Positions 47,611-57,479 of a DNA stretch of 64,000 nucleotides are shown in pieces; position 1 is the first letter of the stretch; the number at the start of each line of letters is the position of its first letter. The DNA comes from Mumia xiangluensis (GTDB lineage: Bacteria; Actinomycetota; Actinomycetes; Propionibacteriales; Nocardioidaceae). The translations under genes and the position numbers were made by a program. Where the stretch lies: assembly GCF_010994095.1 (NCBI RefSeq), contig NZ_WJYO01000004.1, positions 248,001-312,000 on the forward strand. The letters run 5' to 3'. The notes under the pieces are model-generated. The model ran no database searches. It was not told the origin of the DNA and worked only from the letters and a program-made list of their open reading frames with translations.

Positions 47611-49473
47611 TCAGCGCCAGTAGGCGAGGCGCTGACCGGAGCGGTCGGCGACCCGCAGGAACTGCGTCGCGGTCAGGTCAGCACGCTTGTTGCCCGACTG
47701 CCGGACCTCGGTGACGATGGCGCCGCGCCGGATGAGCGCGAGGCGATAGCTGACCGACGACTTCGGGCCCGTCTCGAACGTCATGCGCCACGTCCTGCCG
47801 GCGTAGCCCGAGCCGCGCACGGGCTTGCCGTCAGCGACGTTCGCCGCCTGGTTGCGGTCCTCGCACTTGCGGATCCGCTTCTGGACGCGCTGGACGAACG
47901 CCTGGGCCTGCTGGGGGCTGCGGAAGGTCGCGATCGACTGGCCGATCCCGAACTGCTTCGGGATCGCCTTGTCGTTGGGGACGACGTAGATCCGTCCGCG
48001 TGCCTTGGACACGCCGCGCGTGAGGAAGTTGGCCTGGTCGCACATCGTCGCGGCGGGGTTGTCGCTCGGGGCCTTCGGCTTCGTCCCGGCCCAGGGCTTG
48101 GTCTGCGAGCCGACCGGCGGGAGGTCGACGGCCGCGAGGAAGCCGGGATCGGTGGAGGTGCGGGGGAGCGGTGCTCCGACGACCTCGGCCGTCGTCGTGC
48201 ACGGGCCGCCGGACGATGCGCAGGCCAGCCGCATGGCATCGACGAGGGCTGCGCCCACGGCTGCGGTCGCCGGGCCGCGGGTGCCGTCGGTCTGGTGCAC
48301 CAGCATCGTGCTGACGACGCCGGTCTGCATCATCCCGATCGTGATCGTCCGCACCGGCGCCGAGAGGTCGTTGAGGCGGATGATCGTGACCGGCGACGCA
48401 GCGCCCTTGATCGTCGCGGTGTCCGAGGTCATCTGGATCCCGGGGACGGCACAGTCGGCGTACCACTGCAGCCGCCGCTTCTGAGCCGCCTTCGCGCCGT
48501 CGGCGTCGCGGGCGACCTCGATGACGTGGACGGCCTGCTCCGGCTGGCCGTACACCTCGAAGTCGCGGACGTAGGTCTTGCGGGGATTGTTGGTCGCGAA
48601 CCGGCGCGGTGCGCACGTGGTCAGCGGCTCCCCAGCGGCCGCCGGGTCCGACGCGGCGGCGGCCGCGACCGGATCCTCGTCGTCGCCCGCCTCGTCCGCG
48701 GTGGTGGTGAGCGTCGTCCAGTCGCGGTTCGGGCTGAGCCGGCCGATCTCGGTCGCGTTGAGCAGCGACCGTGTGGTGACGGCGTCGCCCGGGCGTGCAG
48801 CCTCGACGGGGGTCTCGCCCACCCGGTTGCGCTCGGGAGCAGCCGCCTGGCTCATGGGTGCGGTCGGCGCGACGACGAGCCCGGCACCGACCACGGCAGC
48901 GCTGGCGGCCGCGACCGCCATGACGGTGTGCCTGCGGCGGCGCCCGCGGGCCTTGCCGCGGATCCGGGCGGGCGTCGGGAGGGGGATGCGCTCCGAGATC
49001 TCGGAGAGCCCGAGCAGACGGCTCTCGATCTGGCCGATGCTCTGCCCGAGCGCCTGCTCGAGCTCGGTGACCGCGTGCTGCGTCTCAGCGACGGCCTCGG
49101 CGTCGGTCATCGCGAGATCGCGTGCGGCGGACGAGATGTCGAGCTCGCCGAGCGTCTGGAGGATGATCAGGCGGCGGGTGCGGCTGTTGAGGTTCTGGAG
49201 GGCCTCGATCAGGCCGAGGTCGCTGTCGTCCTCGTGCCGGCGACGCCACGGGCGCGTCCCTCGCGACAGCCGGGCGTGACGGAACGCCTCGCCGCGGACG
49301 AACCCCAGCGGATCACGCGAACGGTGCTTGGCCCAGCCCTGCCACGCCTTCCCGTAGGCCTCGGCGACGGCCTCCTCGGTGACCGTGCGGTCGCCGCTCT
49401 CGGCGTACGTGAGGTGGGTGACGTATCGGCTGGTGGAGTCGTAGAAGGTGTCGAACTCTTCCACCTTCGGCAT
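47611..49473 (-). CDS. Membrane-anchored sigma-factor-like protein with large extracellular domain
   Basis: 620 residues. The first 145 resemble a SigE-family ECF sigma factor: region 2 TVTEEAVAEAYGKAWQGWAK and region 4 LIEALQNLNSRTRRLIILQT, then GELDISSAARDLAMTDAEAV. A basic stretch (RGKARGRRRRH) leads into one membrane helix (about residues 180-205). The remaining 400 residues are outside the cell and look like two related PknH-C-like domains with Cys pairs. It could be a tethered sigma factor released by proteolysis, or a non-functional sigma relative used as a scaffold. It replaces Rv0953c/0954 in the conserved sucCD-perM order. Confidence 0.78.
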   Translation of the reverse strand: MPKVEEFDTFYDSTSRYVTHLTYAESGDRTVTEEAVAEAYGKAWQGWAKHRSRDPLGFVRGEAFRHARLSRGTRPWRRRHEDDSDLGLIEALQNLNSRTRRLIILQTLGELDISSAARDLAMTDAEAVAETQHAVTELEQALGQSIGQIESRLLGLSEISERIPLPTPARIRGKARGRRRRHTVMAVAAASAAVVGAGLVVAPTAPMSQAAAPERNRVGETPVEAARPGDAVTTRSLLNATEIGRLSPNRDWTTLTTTADEAGDDEDPVAAAAASDPAAAGEPLTTCAPRRFATNNPRKTYVRDFEVYGQPEQAVHVIEVARDADGAKAAQKRRLQWYADCAVPGIQMTSDTATIKGAASPVTIIRLNDLSAPVRTITIGMMQTGVVSTMLVHQTDGTRGPATAAVGAALVDAMRLACASSGGPCTTTAEVVGAPLPRTSTDPGFLAAVDLPPVGSQTKPWAGTKPKAPSDNPAATMCDQANFLTRGVSKARGRIYVVPNDKAIPKQFGIGQSIATFRSPQQAQAFVQRVQKRIRKCEDRNQAANVADGKPVRGSGYAGRTWRMTFETGPKSSVSYRLALIRRGAIVTEVRQSGNKRADLTATQFLRVADRSGQRLAYWR

Positions 49474-49581
49474 GACTCGGTTCTCCCTCGGTCCGGGGTG
49501 CGGCGACTGACTGTGACCCGGACGACCCCCCGGTCGGGCACTCGGCGTGCCTCCGTCCAGGGGACCCAGGCTACAGGGACC

Positions 49582-50850
49582 ATGGTCGAGATGACCGAGA
49601 CTCTCGCCCCGAATCCCGTCGGCGCCCGCGGCACGAGCGACGGCGGCACCAGGCCCGGATGGTACGCCGGCGCGGCGGGTGCCGTCCTGGCCGCCGCGAT
49701 CGGCCTCCTCGTCTGCGGCGGGCTGGCGGTCGTCGTCTGGATGTCGGCCGGCAGCGGGTCCGCCGCAGGCGCGCTCCGTGCGGGCGCGATCGCGTGGCTG
49801 ACGGCCCACGGCAGCGGTGTCGTGGTGTCCGGCGCGGTCCTCAACGCCATCCCGCTGGGACTGTTCGCGCTGGTCACCGTGCTGCTTCACGGGTCGGTCG
49901 CACGCGTCGCCACCGGCTTCGGTGTCGCGCCGACGGTCCGGCAGGCCGTGTCGGCGGGCGCTGCCACGGCCGTCCTGTACGCCGGGGTGCTCGCCGTCGT
50001 CGCCTGGTGGTCGGCCCTGGGGGCGGTGCACGTCGAGACATGGCGGGCCGCCGTCGCGGGTCTCGTGGTCGGTGGCCTCTTCGGATTCACCGGCGGTGCC
50101 CACGGATCGGGGCTCGCGCAACGCCAGTACGACGCACTTCCGCCGCTGGGCCGCTCGGCGCTGCGGGGCGCCCGGGTGGGGGCGGTCGCGCTCGTCGGGG
50201 CCGCAGCGCTCCTCGTCGTGGGCGGGATCGTCGCGAGGATCGATACGGCCGGGGCGATGTGGGACTCGCTTCGACCCGACGCCCTCGGAGGGCTCGGCCT
50301 CTTCCTCGTCTGTCTCGTCGTCCTCCCCAACCTGGTCCTGTGGAACGTCGCCGCGCTGCTCGGCCCGGGGTACGCCCTCGGCGCGGGCACCTCGGTCACC
50401 CTGACCGCGAGCAGCCTCGGCGCCGTACCCGCCCTGCCGGTGCTCGCCGCACTCCCGCCGACCGGCCCGCGACCGGCGTGGCTGGTGGCGCTGTCGGCGC
50501 TCCCGCTGCTGTGCGGTGCGATCGCCGGCTACCGCGCCGTCTCGCCGCGGCGGTCCTCGACCGTGCTCGCGCACGACCTGCGGACCGCGGTCGTCGGCGG
50601 GGGAGGCGCAGGCGCGATCGCAGGATCGTTGCTCGCTGCGGCCATGCTGCTGTCCGGCGGGTCCGTCGGACCAGGCCGGCTGGGACATTCCGGCCCCGAT
50701 CTCGCGGTCGCCGCCCCCCTCGCGATCGTCGTCCTGGCCGTAGGCGGGGCGGTCGGGGGAGCAGCGGCGCACTATCGTGGTCGTCGTGGAGCAGACGACG
50801 ACGCAACCGCACCGGCCGCTGATCCGCCGGACTCCACCCCCGACGACTGA
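49582..50850 (+). CDS. perM: PerM-like (DUF6350) cell-division membrane protein
   Basis: 422 residues with about ten membrane helices and few charged residues. Position and character match PerM (Rv0955), a membrane protein needed for cell division and persistence in M. tuberculosis, encoded just before purN. ATG 49582 is the first start; ATG 49591 (GACCAT and 7 bases upstream) is an alternative leaderless start. The last 65 bases overlap purN, whose promoter lies inside this gene. Confidence 0.85.
   Translation: MVEMTETLAPNPVGARGTSDGGTRPGWYAGAAGAVLAAAIGLLVCGGLAVVVWMSAGSGSAAGALRAGAIAWLTAHGSGVVVSGAVLNAIPLGLFALVTVLLHGSVARVATGFGVAPTVRQAVSAGAATAVLYAGVLAVVAWWSALGAVHVETWRAAVAGLVVGGLFGFTGGAHGSGLAQRQYDALPPLGRSALRGARVGAVALVGAAALLVVGGIVARIDTAGAMWDSLRPDALGGLGLFLVCLVVLPNLVLWNVAALLGPGYALGAGTSVTLTASSLGAVPALPVLAALPPTGPRPAWLVALSALPLLCGAIAGYRAVSPRRSSTVLAHDLRTAVVGGGGAGAIAGSLLAAAMLLSGGSVGPGRLGHSGPDLAVAAPLAIVVLAVGGAVGGAAAHYRGRRGADDDATAPAADPPDSTPDD
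50773..50785 (+). promoter_or_regulatory. -10 box for leaderless purN inside perM
   Basis: TATCGT at 50773-50778, 7 bases, then GTG 50786. This selects GTG 50786 over GTG 50777. Confidence 0.55.
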
Positions 50851-51457
50851 CCGCCCCGCGCGGCTGGTCGTCCTCGTCTCCGGGTCAGGCAGCAACCTCC
50901 AGGCCCTCATCGACGCGTGCGCCGATCCGGCGTACGGCGCGGAGGTCGTGGCGGTCGGAGCGGACCGCGACGGCATCGAGGGTCTCGCCCGCGGCGAGCG
51001 GGCGGGCGCAGCCACGTTCGTGCACCGCGTCCGCGACTTCGACGAGCGGGCGGACTGGGACGCCGCCCTGACGGCGAGCGTGGCGTCGTACGAGCCCGAC
51101 CTGGTGGTCTCCGCCGGGTTCCTCAAGCTGGTCGGCGCCGACTTCCTGGCGGCGTTCGCCGACCGCTACGTCAACACGCACAACTCGCTCCTGCCGAGCT
51201 TCGTCGGCATCCACGGGCCGCGCGACGCCCTCGCGTACGGCGTCAAGCTGGCTGGGGCGACCCTCTTCTTCGTCGACGACGGCGTGGACACGGGCCCGAT
51301 CATCGCCCAGGTCGCCGTCCCCGTCCTGGACGACGACACCGAGGACACGCTCCTCGAACGCATCAAGGAAGCAGAGCGTCGCCAGCTGGTCGACGCGCTC
51401 GGATCGATGGTCCGCCGCGGCTGGACCATCGACGGAAGAAAGGTCACCATCGGATGA
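50786..51457 (+). CDS. purN: Phosphoribosylglycinamide formyltransferase
   Basis: 223 residues. It formylates GAR with 10-formyl-THF in purine synthesis. The start of the catalytic domain is [20 protein letters not shown]. The active-site triad is in [10 protein letters not shown] (Asn, His) and [10 protein letters not shown] (Asp). A disordered N-terminal tail of about 28 residues overlaps perM. It overlaps purH by 4 bases. FolD and PurU nearby act on the same formyl-THF pool. Confidence 0.96.
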   Translation: MEQTTTQPHRPLIRRTPPPTTDRPARLVVLVSGSGSNLQALIDACADPAYGAEVVAVGADRDGIEGLARGERAGAATFVHRVRDFDERADWDAALTASVASYEPDLVVSAGFLKLVGADFLAAFADRYVNTHNSLLPSFVGIHGPRDALAYGVKLAGATLFFVDDGVDTGPIIAQVAVPVLDDDTEDTLLERIKEAERRQLVDALGSMVRRGWTIDGRKVTIG

Positions 51458-53028
51458 GCGAGGCCACCGTGGGCGAAGACAGGCGCCCCATCAAGCGCGC
51501 CCTGATCTCGGTGTACGACAAGTCGGGGCTGGAGGGGCTCGCGAACGCGCTGCACGCCGAGGGCGTGGCGATCGTCTCCACCGGGTCCACCGCCGACCGC
51601 ATCGCGGACGCTGGCGTCCCGGTGACGAAGGTCGAGGAGCTGACCGGGTTCCCGGAGACCCTCGACGGGCGGGTCAAGACGCTGCACCCGCGGGTGCACG
51701 CCGGGATCCTCGCCGACATGAGGCTCGACAGCCACGTCGAGCAGCTCACCGAGCTCGAGATCGAGCCGTTCGACCTGGTCGTCGTGAACCTCTACCCGTT
51801 CCGGCAGACCGTCGCCTCCGGGGCGTCGCCGGACGAGGTCGTCGAGCAGATCGACATCGGTGGACCGTCGATGGTTCGCGCGGCCGCCAAGAACCACCCG
51901 TCGGTGGCCGTCGTGGTCGACCCGCGCCGGTACGACACGCTGCTCACCGCCGTACGCGCCGGCGGCTTCACCCTCGAGGAGCGCAAGCGCCTCGCAGCGG
52001 AGGCGTTCACGCACACGGCGTCGTACGACATCGCCGTCGCGTCGTGGTTCCAGAGCATCTACGCACCGCAGACGCAGCAGCAGTTCCCGGCGTGGATCGG
52101 CGGCGACTGGGGGCTGTCCTCGGTCCTGCGCTACGGCGAGAACCCGCACCAGGCGGCCGCGCTCTACCACGGCGACCGGGCGGGCATCGCCAACGCGACG
52201 CAGCTGCACGGCAAGGAGATGTCCTACAACAACTACGTCGACGCCGACGCGGCCCGGCGTGCCGCGAACGACTTCGACGAGCCCGCGGTCGCGATCATCA
52301 AGCACGCGAACCCGTGCGGCATCGCGGTCGGCGACGACATCGTCGAGGCGTACGCGAAGGCGCACGCGACCGACCCGCTGTCCGCGTACGGCGGCGTGAT
52401 CGCGGCGAACCGTCCCGTCACCGTCGAGATGGCGGAGAAGGTCGCCGAGGTGTTCACGGAGGTCATCGTGGCGCCGGAGTTCGAGCCGCGCGCGGTCGAG
52501 GTGCTGACCCGCAAGAAGAACATCCGCATCCTGGTCGCGCCGCTCGACGAGCACCCGCAGGGCATCGAGCTGCGGCTGATCTCCGGCGGCGCGCTGATGC
52601 AGTCGCGCGACCACGTCGACGCGCCGGGCGACGACCCGGCGACGTGGACGCTGGCCGCAGGCGAGGCTGCCGACGAGGCGACGCTGGCGGACCTCGCGTT
52701 CGCGTGGAAGGCCTGCCGCACCGTCAAGTCGAACGCGATCCTGCTCGCGAAGGACCGCGCGGCAGTCGGCGTCGGCATGGGACAGGTGAACCGCGTCGAC
52801 TCCTGCAAGCTCGCGGTCGAGCGCGCCGGGGCGGAGCGGGCGACCGGTGCCGTGGCGGCGTCGGACGCGTTCTTCCCCTTCGCCGACGGGCTGCAGGTGC
52901 TGATCGACGGCGGCGTGAAGGCCGTCGTACAGCCTGGTGGTTCGGTGCGCGACGACGAGGTGGTCGCAGCCGCGAACGCCGCCGGCATCACGATGTACGT
53001 CACGGGCTCGCGCCACTTCTTCCACTGA
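51454..53028 (+). CDS. purH: Bifunctional AICAR transformylase / IMP cyclohydrolase
   Basis: 524 residues. It carries out the last two steps to IMP, which GuaB at 3909 then uses. The N-terminal cyclohydrolase starts [20 protein letters not shown]; the C-terminal transformylase has [11 protein letters not shown] and ends with [20 protein letters not shown]. The ATGA overlap with purN indicates coupling. A 24-bp palindrome (family B copy 1) begins 10 bases after the stop. Confidence 0.97.
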   Translation: MSEATVGEDRRPIKRALISVYDKSGLEGLANALHAEGVAIVSTGSTADRIADAGVPVTKVEELTGFPETLDGRVKTLHPRVHAGILADMRLDSHVEQLTELEIEPFDLVVVNLYPFRQTVASGASPDEVVEQIDIGGPSMVRAAAKNHPSVAVVVDPRRYDTLLTAVRAGGFTLEERKRLAAEAFTHTASYDIAVASWFQSIYAPQTQQQFPAWIGGDWGLSSVLRYGENPHQAAALYHGDRAGIANATQLHGKEMSYNNYVDADAARRAANDFDEPAVAIIKHANPCGIAVGDDIVEAYAKAHATDPLSAYGGVIAANRPVTVEMAEKVAEVFTEVIVAPEFEPRAVEVLTRKKNIRILVAPLDEHPQGIELRLISGGALMQSRDHVDAPGDDPATWTLAAGEAADEATLADLAFAWKACRTVKSNAILLAKDRAAVGVGMGQVNRVDSCKLAVERAGAERATGAVAASDAFFPFADGLQVLIDGGVKAVVQPGGSVRDDEVVAAANAAGITMYVTGSRHFFH

Positions 53029-53037
53029 GAGTCCTTC

Positions 53038-53095
53038 CGACGTACGTCTCGACATTTCCGTAGCCGGCGCGACGGGAATGTCGAGACGTACGTCG
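53038..53095. repeat. Extragenic palindrome, family B copy 1
   Basis: 24-bp arms (53038-53061 and 53072-53095) with one T-G wobble and a 10-base loop. The outer stem CGACGTACGTCTCGACAT is shared with copy 2 at 54048. It lies between purH and the DUF559 nuclease gene. Confidence 0.88.
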
Positions 53096-53159
53096 CAGCG
53101 CGCGGTTATCCACACGGCGCAGGTGCGGTCTCGGCGCGGGATCGACCAGCATCGGCGCC

Positions 53160-54041
53160 ATGCTCGAACGACAGCGCGGCGTCTTGACGACGGCACAGGC
53201 GAACGCGCTGTTCGGTGAGGGCCGGGTCCGGGCCCAGGTCGCCGCCGAGCGATGGCAACGACCGTTCCGAGGTGTCGTCGTCACGCACAACGGTCCCCTC
53301 TCGCCGGACCAGCTCGTCTGGGCGCGGCTGCTCGCGTGCGCGCCGGGCTCGGTGCTCGGTGGCCTCAGCGCCGCCTCGTACGACGGGTTGCGCGGGTTCG
53401 CCGTCGAGGAGACGCACGTCGTCCTTCCGGACGCCGCGCGTCGCCCGGCGATCGAGGGGGTCGTCCCGCACTGGAGCGTCTACCTCGACGAGCGCGACGT
53501 GCACCCGGCGCGGCACCCGCCCCGTACGAGGATCGCGCGCAGCCTGGTCGACGCGGCGAGCTGGTCCGAGCGCGAAAGGCGGGCCAGAGCGATCATCCTG
53601 GCGGGAGCGCAGCAAGGACTCGTCCGGACACCGCACCTGCGTGATGCCCTGAGTCGCCGCGGCAGCTGCCGCCATCGCGCGCTGATCGTCGAGTCGTACC
53701 TCGATGCCGCGGGCGGGATCCAGTCGTTGCCCGAACGCGACTTCGAGACCATCCGCCGCGCCCTGCACCTTCCTGTCCCGACCCGGCAGCGTCCGGTCCG
53801 ACGCGGCGACGGGCGCTACTACCTCGACGTCGCCTGGGACGAGTACGACCTCGCGGTCGAGGTCCACGGGATCCCGCACATGCGCGTCATCCAGTGGGAC
53901 GCGGACCTGATGCGGGCGAACGAGATCGTGATCGGCGGGCCGAAGCTGCTGATCTTCAGCTCGTACGCGATCCGGCGCCAGCGCGCCGCGGTCTCCGACC
54001 AGCTCGCACGGCTGTTCGCGAATGCGGGGTGGCGCGGGTGA
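53160..54041 (+). CDS. DUF559-type endonuclease with AbiEi-like N-terminus
   Basis: 293 residues. The N-terminal winged-helix region (RGVLTTAQANALFGEGRVRA, then WQRPFRGVVVT) resembles the AbiEi antitoxin family. The C-terminal 110 residues match DUF559/Vsr-like PD-(D/E)XK nucleases: Glu192 or Glu195 in LPERDFE, Asp223 in YYLDVAWDE, Glu234 in LAVEVHG and His240. The site is complete, so it may cut DNA. Many paralogues exist in actinobacteria with no known role. Two related long palindromes flank it. CAGCAT and 7 bases precede the ATG. No toxin gene is adjacent. Confidence 0.82.
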   Translation: MLERQRGVLTTAQANALFGEGRVRAQVAAERWQRPFRGVVVTHNGPLSPDQLVWARLLACAPGSVLGGLSAASYDGLRGFAVEETHVVLPDAARRPAIEGVVPHWSVYLDERDVHPARHPPRTRIARSLVDAASWSERERRARAIILAGAQQGLVRTPHLRDALSRRGSCRHRALIVESYLDAAGGIQSLPERDFETIRRALHLPVPTRQRPVRRGDGRYYLDVAWDEYDLAVEVHGIPHMRVIQWDADLMRANEIVIGGPKLLIFSSYAIRRQRAAVSDQLARLFANAGWRG

Positions 54042-54047
54042 ACCACC

Positions 54048-54103
54048 GACGTACGTCTCGACATCTCCGTCGCGTCGGCAGCGGAGATGTCGAGACGTGC
54101 GTC
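54048..54103. repeat. Extragenic palindrome, family B copy 2
   Basis: 22-bp arms (54048-54069 and 54082-54103) with one T-G wobble and a 12-base loop. The inner stem differs from copy 1 by a compensated pair (T-A to C-G) and a wobble repaired to T-A. It begins 7 bases after the nuclease gene and touches the stop codon of the convergent ybaK-like gene. Confidence 0.88.
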
Positions 54104-54641
54104 AGAGGGCGATGGCCGCGACCTCGGCACCGGGGAGCGCGGCGAGGAGCGGACCGGGGACGACGAGCTTGGAGCGGCGCACGCCCGACCCGATCAGCGC
54201 CCACTCGAGCGCGGCCGCCCGCTCGTCGACGAGGATCGGCCACGGTTCCGGTGCGCCGACGGGCGTGATGCCGCCGTACTCCATGGCCGTCGTCTCCGTC
54301 GCCCAGTCCATCGGCGCGAACGACAGCTTGCGGACGTCCAGGCGACGGCGTACGGCGCCGTTCACGTCGGCGCGGGTGTCCGCTCGGACCACGCACGCGG
54401 CCGCCCGCTCCTCGCCTGCCCGCTTGCCGAGGACCACGACGCAGTTGGCCGACGCCTCGAGCGGCACCGCGTACGCCTGCGAGAACGCCGCCGTGTCGGC
54501 GAGCCCGGGATCGATCTCGCACACCCAGGCGGACTCCGCGGTCGCACCCGGCGCGGACAGGGCTGCGGCGACGGGGGCTGCGAGGAGGTCCAGACGGTCG
54601 AGGGCGGGAACGAGATCGAGGGTTCCGAGGCGAGGGGTCAC
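54102..54641 (-). CDS. YbaK/EbsC-family aminoacyl-tRNA deacylase-like protein
   Basis: 179 residues. [20 protein letters not shown] followed by VGAP is the conserved core of the YbaK/ProX trans-editing family, which removes mischarged amino acids from tRNA. The Lys expected in the catalytic position lies in [15 protein letters not shown]. The GTG start has AAGACT and 6 bases upstream, facing a near-identical arrangement for folD on the other strand. Confidence 0.85.
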   Translation of the reverse strand: MTPRLGTLDLVPALDRLDLLAAPVAAALSAPGATAESAWVCEIDPGLADTAAFSQAYAVPLEASANCVVVLGKRAGEERAAACVVRADTRADVNGAVRRRLDVRKLSFAPMDWATETTAMEYGGITPVGAPEPWPILVDERAAALEWALIGSGVRRSKLVVPGPLLAALPGAEVAAIAL

Positions 54642-54671
54642 CCGCGAAGTCTTGCATGGGAGACTTCTCGG
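54642..54671. promoter_or_regulatory. Symmetrical divergent leaderless promoters (ybaK-like / folD)
   Basis: The 30-base gap is nearly palindromic: AAGACT plus 6 bases to GTG on the minus strand and GAGACT plus 6 bases to GTG 54672 on the plus strand. Both are NANNNT boxes at leaderless spacing. Two polymerases could not sit here at once, so the genes may compete. Confidence 0.5.
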
Positions 54672-55532
54672 GTGAGCGCTCAGATTCTCGACGGCAAGGC
54701 CGCTTCCGCTGCGATCAAGGCCGACCTCGCCACGCGGGTCGCGACCCTCGCGGAGCACGGGGTACGCCCCGGGCTGGGGACGCTGCTCGTGGGCGACGAC
54801 CCCGGCAGCCAGATCTACGTCGCCGGCAAGCACCGCGACTGCGCGCAGGTCGGCATCGAGTCGATCCGCGTCGACCTGCCGGCCACCGCGACCCAGGACG
54901 AGATCCTCAAGGCCGTCGACACGCTCAACGCGGATCCCGCCTGCACCGGATACATCGTGCAGCTCCCGCTCCCGAAGGGCATCGACGAGAACGCCGTCAT
55001 CGGTCGCATCGACCCGAACAAGGACGCCGACGGCCTGCAGCCGACCAACCTCGGGTGGCTCGTCCTCAACGAGCCCGCGCCGCTGCCGTGCACGCCGCGC
55101 GGCATCGTCGAGCTCCTCCGCTGGGGCGGGGTCGAGATCGCCGGGGCCCAGGTCGTCGTGGTCGGCCGCGGCGTCACCGTCGGGCGGCCGCTCGGTCTGC
55201 TGCTCACCCGCCGCAGCGAGAACGCGACCGTCACGCTCTGCCACACCGGCACCCGCGACCTGGCCGCCGAGGTGCAGCGCGCGGACATCGTGGTGGCCGC
55301 CGCCGGTGTCCCGTCGATCATCACGGCTGACATGGTCAAGCCGGGCGCGGCGGTCCTCGACGTCGGGGTGAGCCGCGACGCCGAGGGCAAGATCGCCGGT
55401 GACGTCGACCTCGGTGTCGCCGAGGTCGCCGGATGGATCTCCCCGAACCCGGGCGGCGTCGGGCCCATGACGCGGGCGATGCTCCTCCAGAACGTCGTCG
55501 AGGCCGCCGAGCGCGCAGCCGGGCTGGCATGA
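54672..55532 (+). CDS. folD: Bifunctional methylene-THF dehydrogenase / methenyl-THF cyclohydrolase
   Basis: 286 residues. It interconverts 5,10-methylene-THF and 10-formyl-THF with NADP, feeding PurN and PurH. The catalytic Lys is in [11 protein letters not shown], with [10 protein letters not shown] and the NADP-binding loop [34 protein letters not shown] closes the protein. GTG 54672 is set by the promoter spacing. The next gene overlaps by 4 bases, as in M. tuberculosis Rv3356c-Rv3355c. Confidence 0.96.
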   Translation: MSAQILDGKAASAAIKADLATRVATLAEHGVRPGLGTLLVGDDPGSQIYVAGKHRDCAQVGIESIRVDLPATATQDEILKAVDTLNADPACTGYIVQLPLPKGIDENAVIGRIDPNKDADGLQPTNLGWLVLNEPAPLPCTPRGIVELLRWGGVEIAGAQVVVVGRGVTVGRPLGLLLTRRSENATVTLCHTGTRDLAAEVQRADIVVAAAGVPSIITADMVKPGAAVLDVGVSRDAEGKIAGDVDLGVAEVAGWISPNPGGVGPMTRAMLLQNVVEAAERAAGLA

Positions 55533-55801
55533 CCCGACCCGACGGCGTCTCGGGGACACGGGCGTACGTCGCGCTGGTCGTGGCGCTGTGCGTCGGGCTG
55601 ATGCTCGTGGCGCTGGGAGCGTGGCGCCAGGGCATCCTCGTGCTCGGCAGCTCCTTCGTCGGCGGTGCGGTGGTCCGCGCCGCACTCCCGGAGCCGCGAG
55701 CCGGGCTGCTGCGGGTGCGCGGTCGTACCTTCGACGTCGCGTGGATGCTCGCCGTCGGGGCGGGCCTGGTGGCGCTCGCCTTCGTGGTGCCCGAGGGCTA
55801 G
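55529..55801 (+). CDS. DUF3017 small membrane protein
   Basis: 90 residues with three hydrophobic segments ([56 protein letters not shown]). It corresponds to the DUF3017 protein downstream of folD in many actinobacteria (Rv3355c). Function unknown. The ATGA overlap with folD means co-translation. Its stop region is partly duplicated 22 bases further. Confidence 0.85.
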   Translation: MTRPDGVSGTRAYVALVVALCVGLMLVALGAWRQGILVLGSSFVGGAVVRAALPEPRAGLLRVRGRTFDVAWMLAVGAGLVALAFVVPEG

Positions 55802-55823
55802 CTCCCCGTTGCCTGAGGGCTAG
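55793..55823 (+). repeat. Imperfect 22-bp tandem copy across the DUF3017 stop
   Basis: GAGGGCTAG occurs at 55793-55801 and again at 55815-55823, each followed by similar bases (CTCCCCGT and ACCCCCGT). The first copy contains the stop codon TAG. Confidence 0.75.
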
Positions 55824-55875
55824 ACCCCCGTACGCCCCCACTGCGCGCCGCACGGCAGCGGTGATCCGGCGGCGC

Positions 55876-55887
55876 TACGCTCCGAGC
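55876..55887 (+). promoter_or_regulatory. -10 box for leaderless holin-like gene
   Basis: TACGCT at 55876-55881, 6 bases, then ATG 55888. The same hexamer is used before zwf. Confidence 0.6.
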
Positions 55888-56280
55888 ATGATTCGGCTGC
55901 TCCTCAACCTCCTGATCTCCCTGGTCGCGTGCGCCATCGGCATCGTCGTCGCCGGATGGCTGCTCGACGACATGACGGTGTCCACGGGTGGCTTCGTCAC
56001 CGCGGTCGTCGTCTTCGCGATCGCGCAGATGATCCTGTCGCCCTTCATCCTCAAGGTCGCCGCGACGAACGCGCAGGCCTTCGTCGGCGGTGTCGGCATC
56101 GTGTCGACGCTGGTGGCGCTCTTCATCGCGACGCTCGTCGGTGACGGCATCTCGATCGACGGCGTCTCCACCTGGATCCTCGCCGCGCTGATCGTCTGGC
56201 TCGTGACCGCGGTCGCGTCGCTGCTCGTGCCGTTCATCCTCATCAAGATGGGCGTGAAGGCGCTGCAGAACCAGAAGTAA
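55888..56280 (+). CDS. Phage-holin-family 4-TM membrane protein (PF04020 type)
   Basis: 130 residues with four membrane helices, including [20 protein letters not shown] and [20 protein letters not shown]. It belongs to the small membrane family called mycobacterial 4-TM phage holin, which is chromosomal in most actinobacteria and is not evidence of a prophage. Function unknown. It ends before a large hairpin shared with the convergent mdh gene. Confidence 0.83.
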   Translation: MIRLLLNLLISLVACAIGIVVAGWLLDDMTVSTGGFVTAVVVFAIAQMILSPFILKVAATNAQAFVGGVGIVSTLVALFIATLVGDGISIDGVSTWILAALIVWLVTAVASLLVPFILIKMGVKALQNQK

Positions 56281-56317
56281 CCGGGCGCCGGAGCGCGAGC
56301 AGAGGCGCCGACAGACG

Positions 56318-56356
56318 ACGACGCCCTGCCCCGGGGGTTCCGGGACAGGGCGTCGT
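56318..56356 (-). terminator. Hairpin terminator of mdh
   Basis: 17-bp arms (56318-56334 and 56340-56356) with a 5-base loop. The single mismatch is C/A when read on the plus strand but G-U on the minus strand, so the stem fits mdh transcripts better than those of the holin-like gene. Confidence 0.75.
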
Positions 56357-56373
56357 GCTGTCTGCTGCTGGGC

Positions 56374-57414
<1,041 letters not shown>

Positions 57415-57479
57415 CTAGCAAGTGCAGATCGCAGCGATCGCGCCGGGTTACCGGGCGATACCGGCCGTACGAGGGTACG

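Noticed and set aside
53160-54041. Type IV toxin-antitoxin system
   Set aside because: Only an AbiEi-like N-terminal domain is seen; no AbiEii nucleotidyltransferase toxin gene is adjacent, and the C-terminus is a nuclease.
55888-56280. Holin-like gene as a sign of prophage
   Set aside because: The family is a common chromosomal membrane protein; no other phage gene, integrase or att repeat is present.
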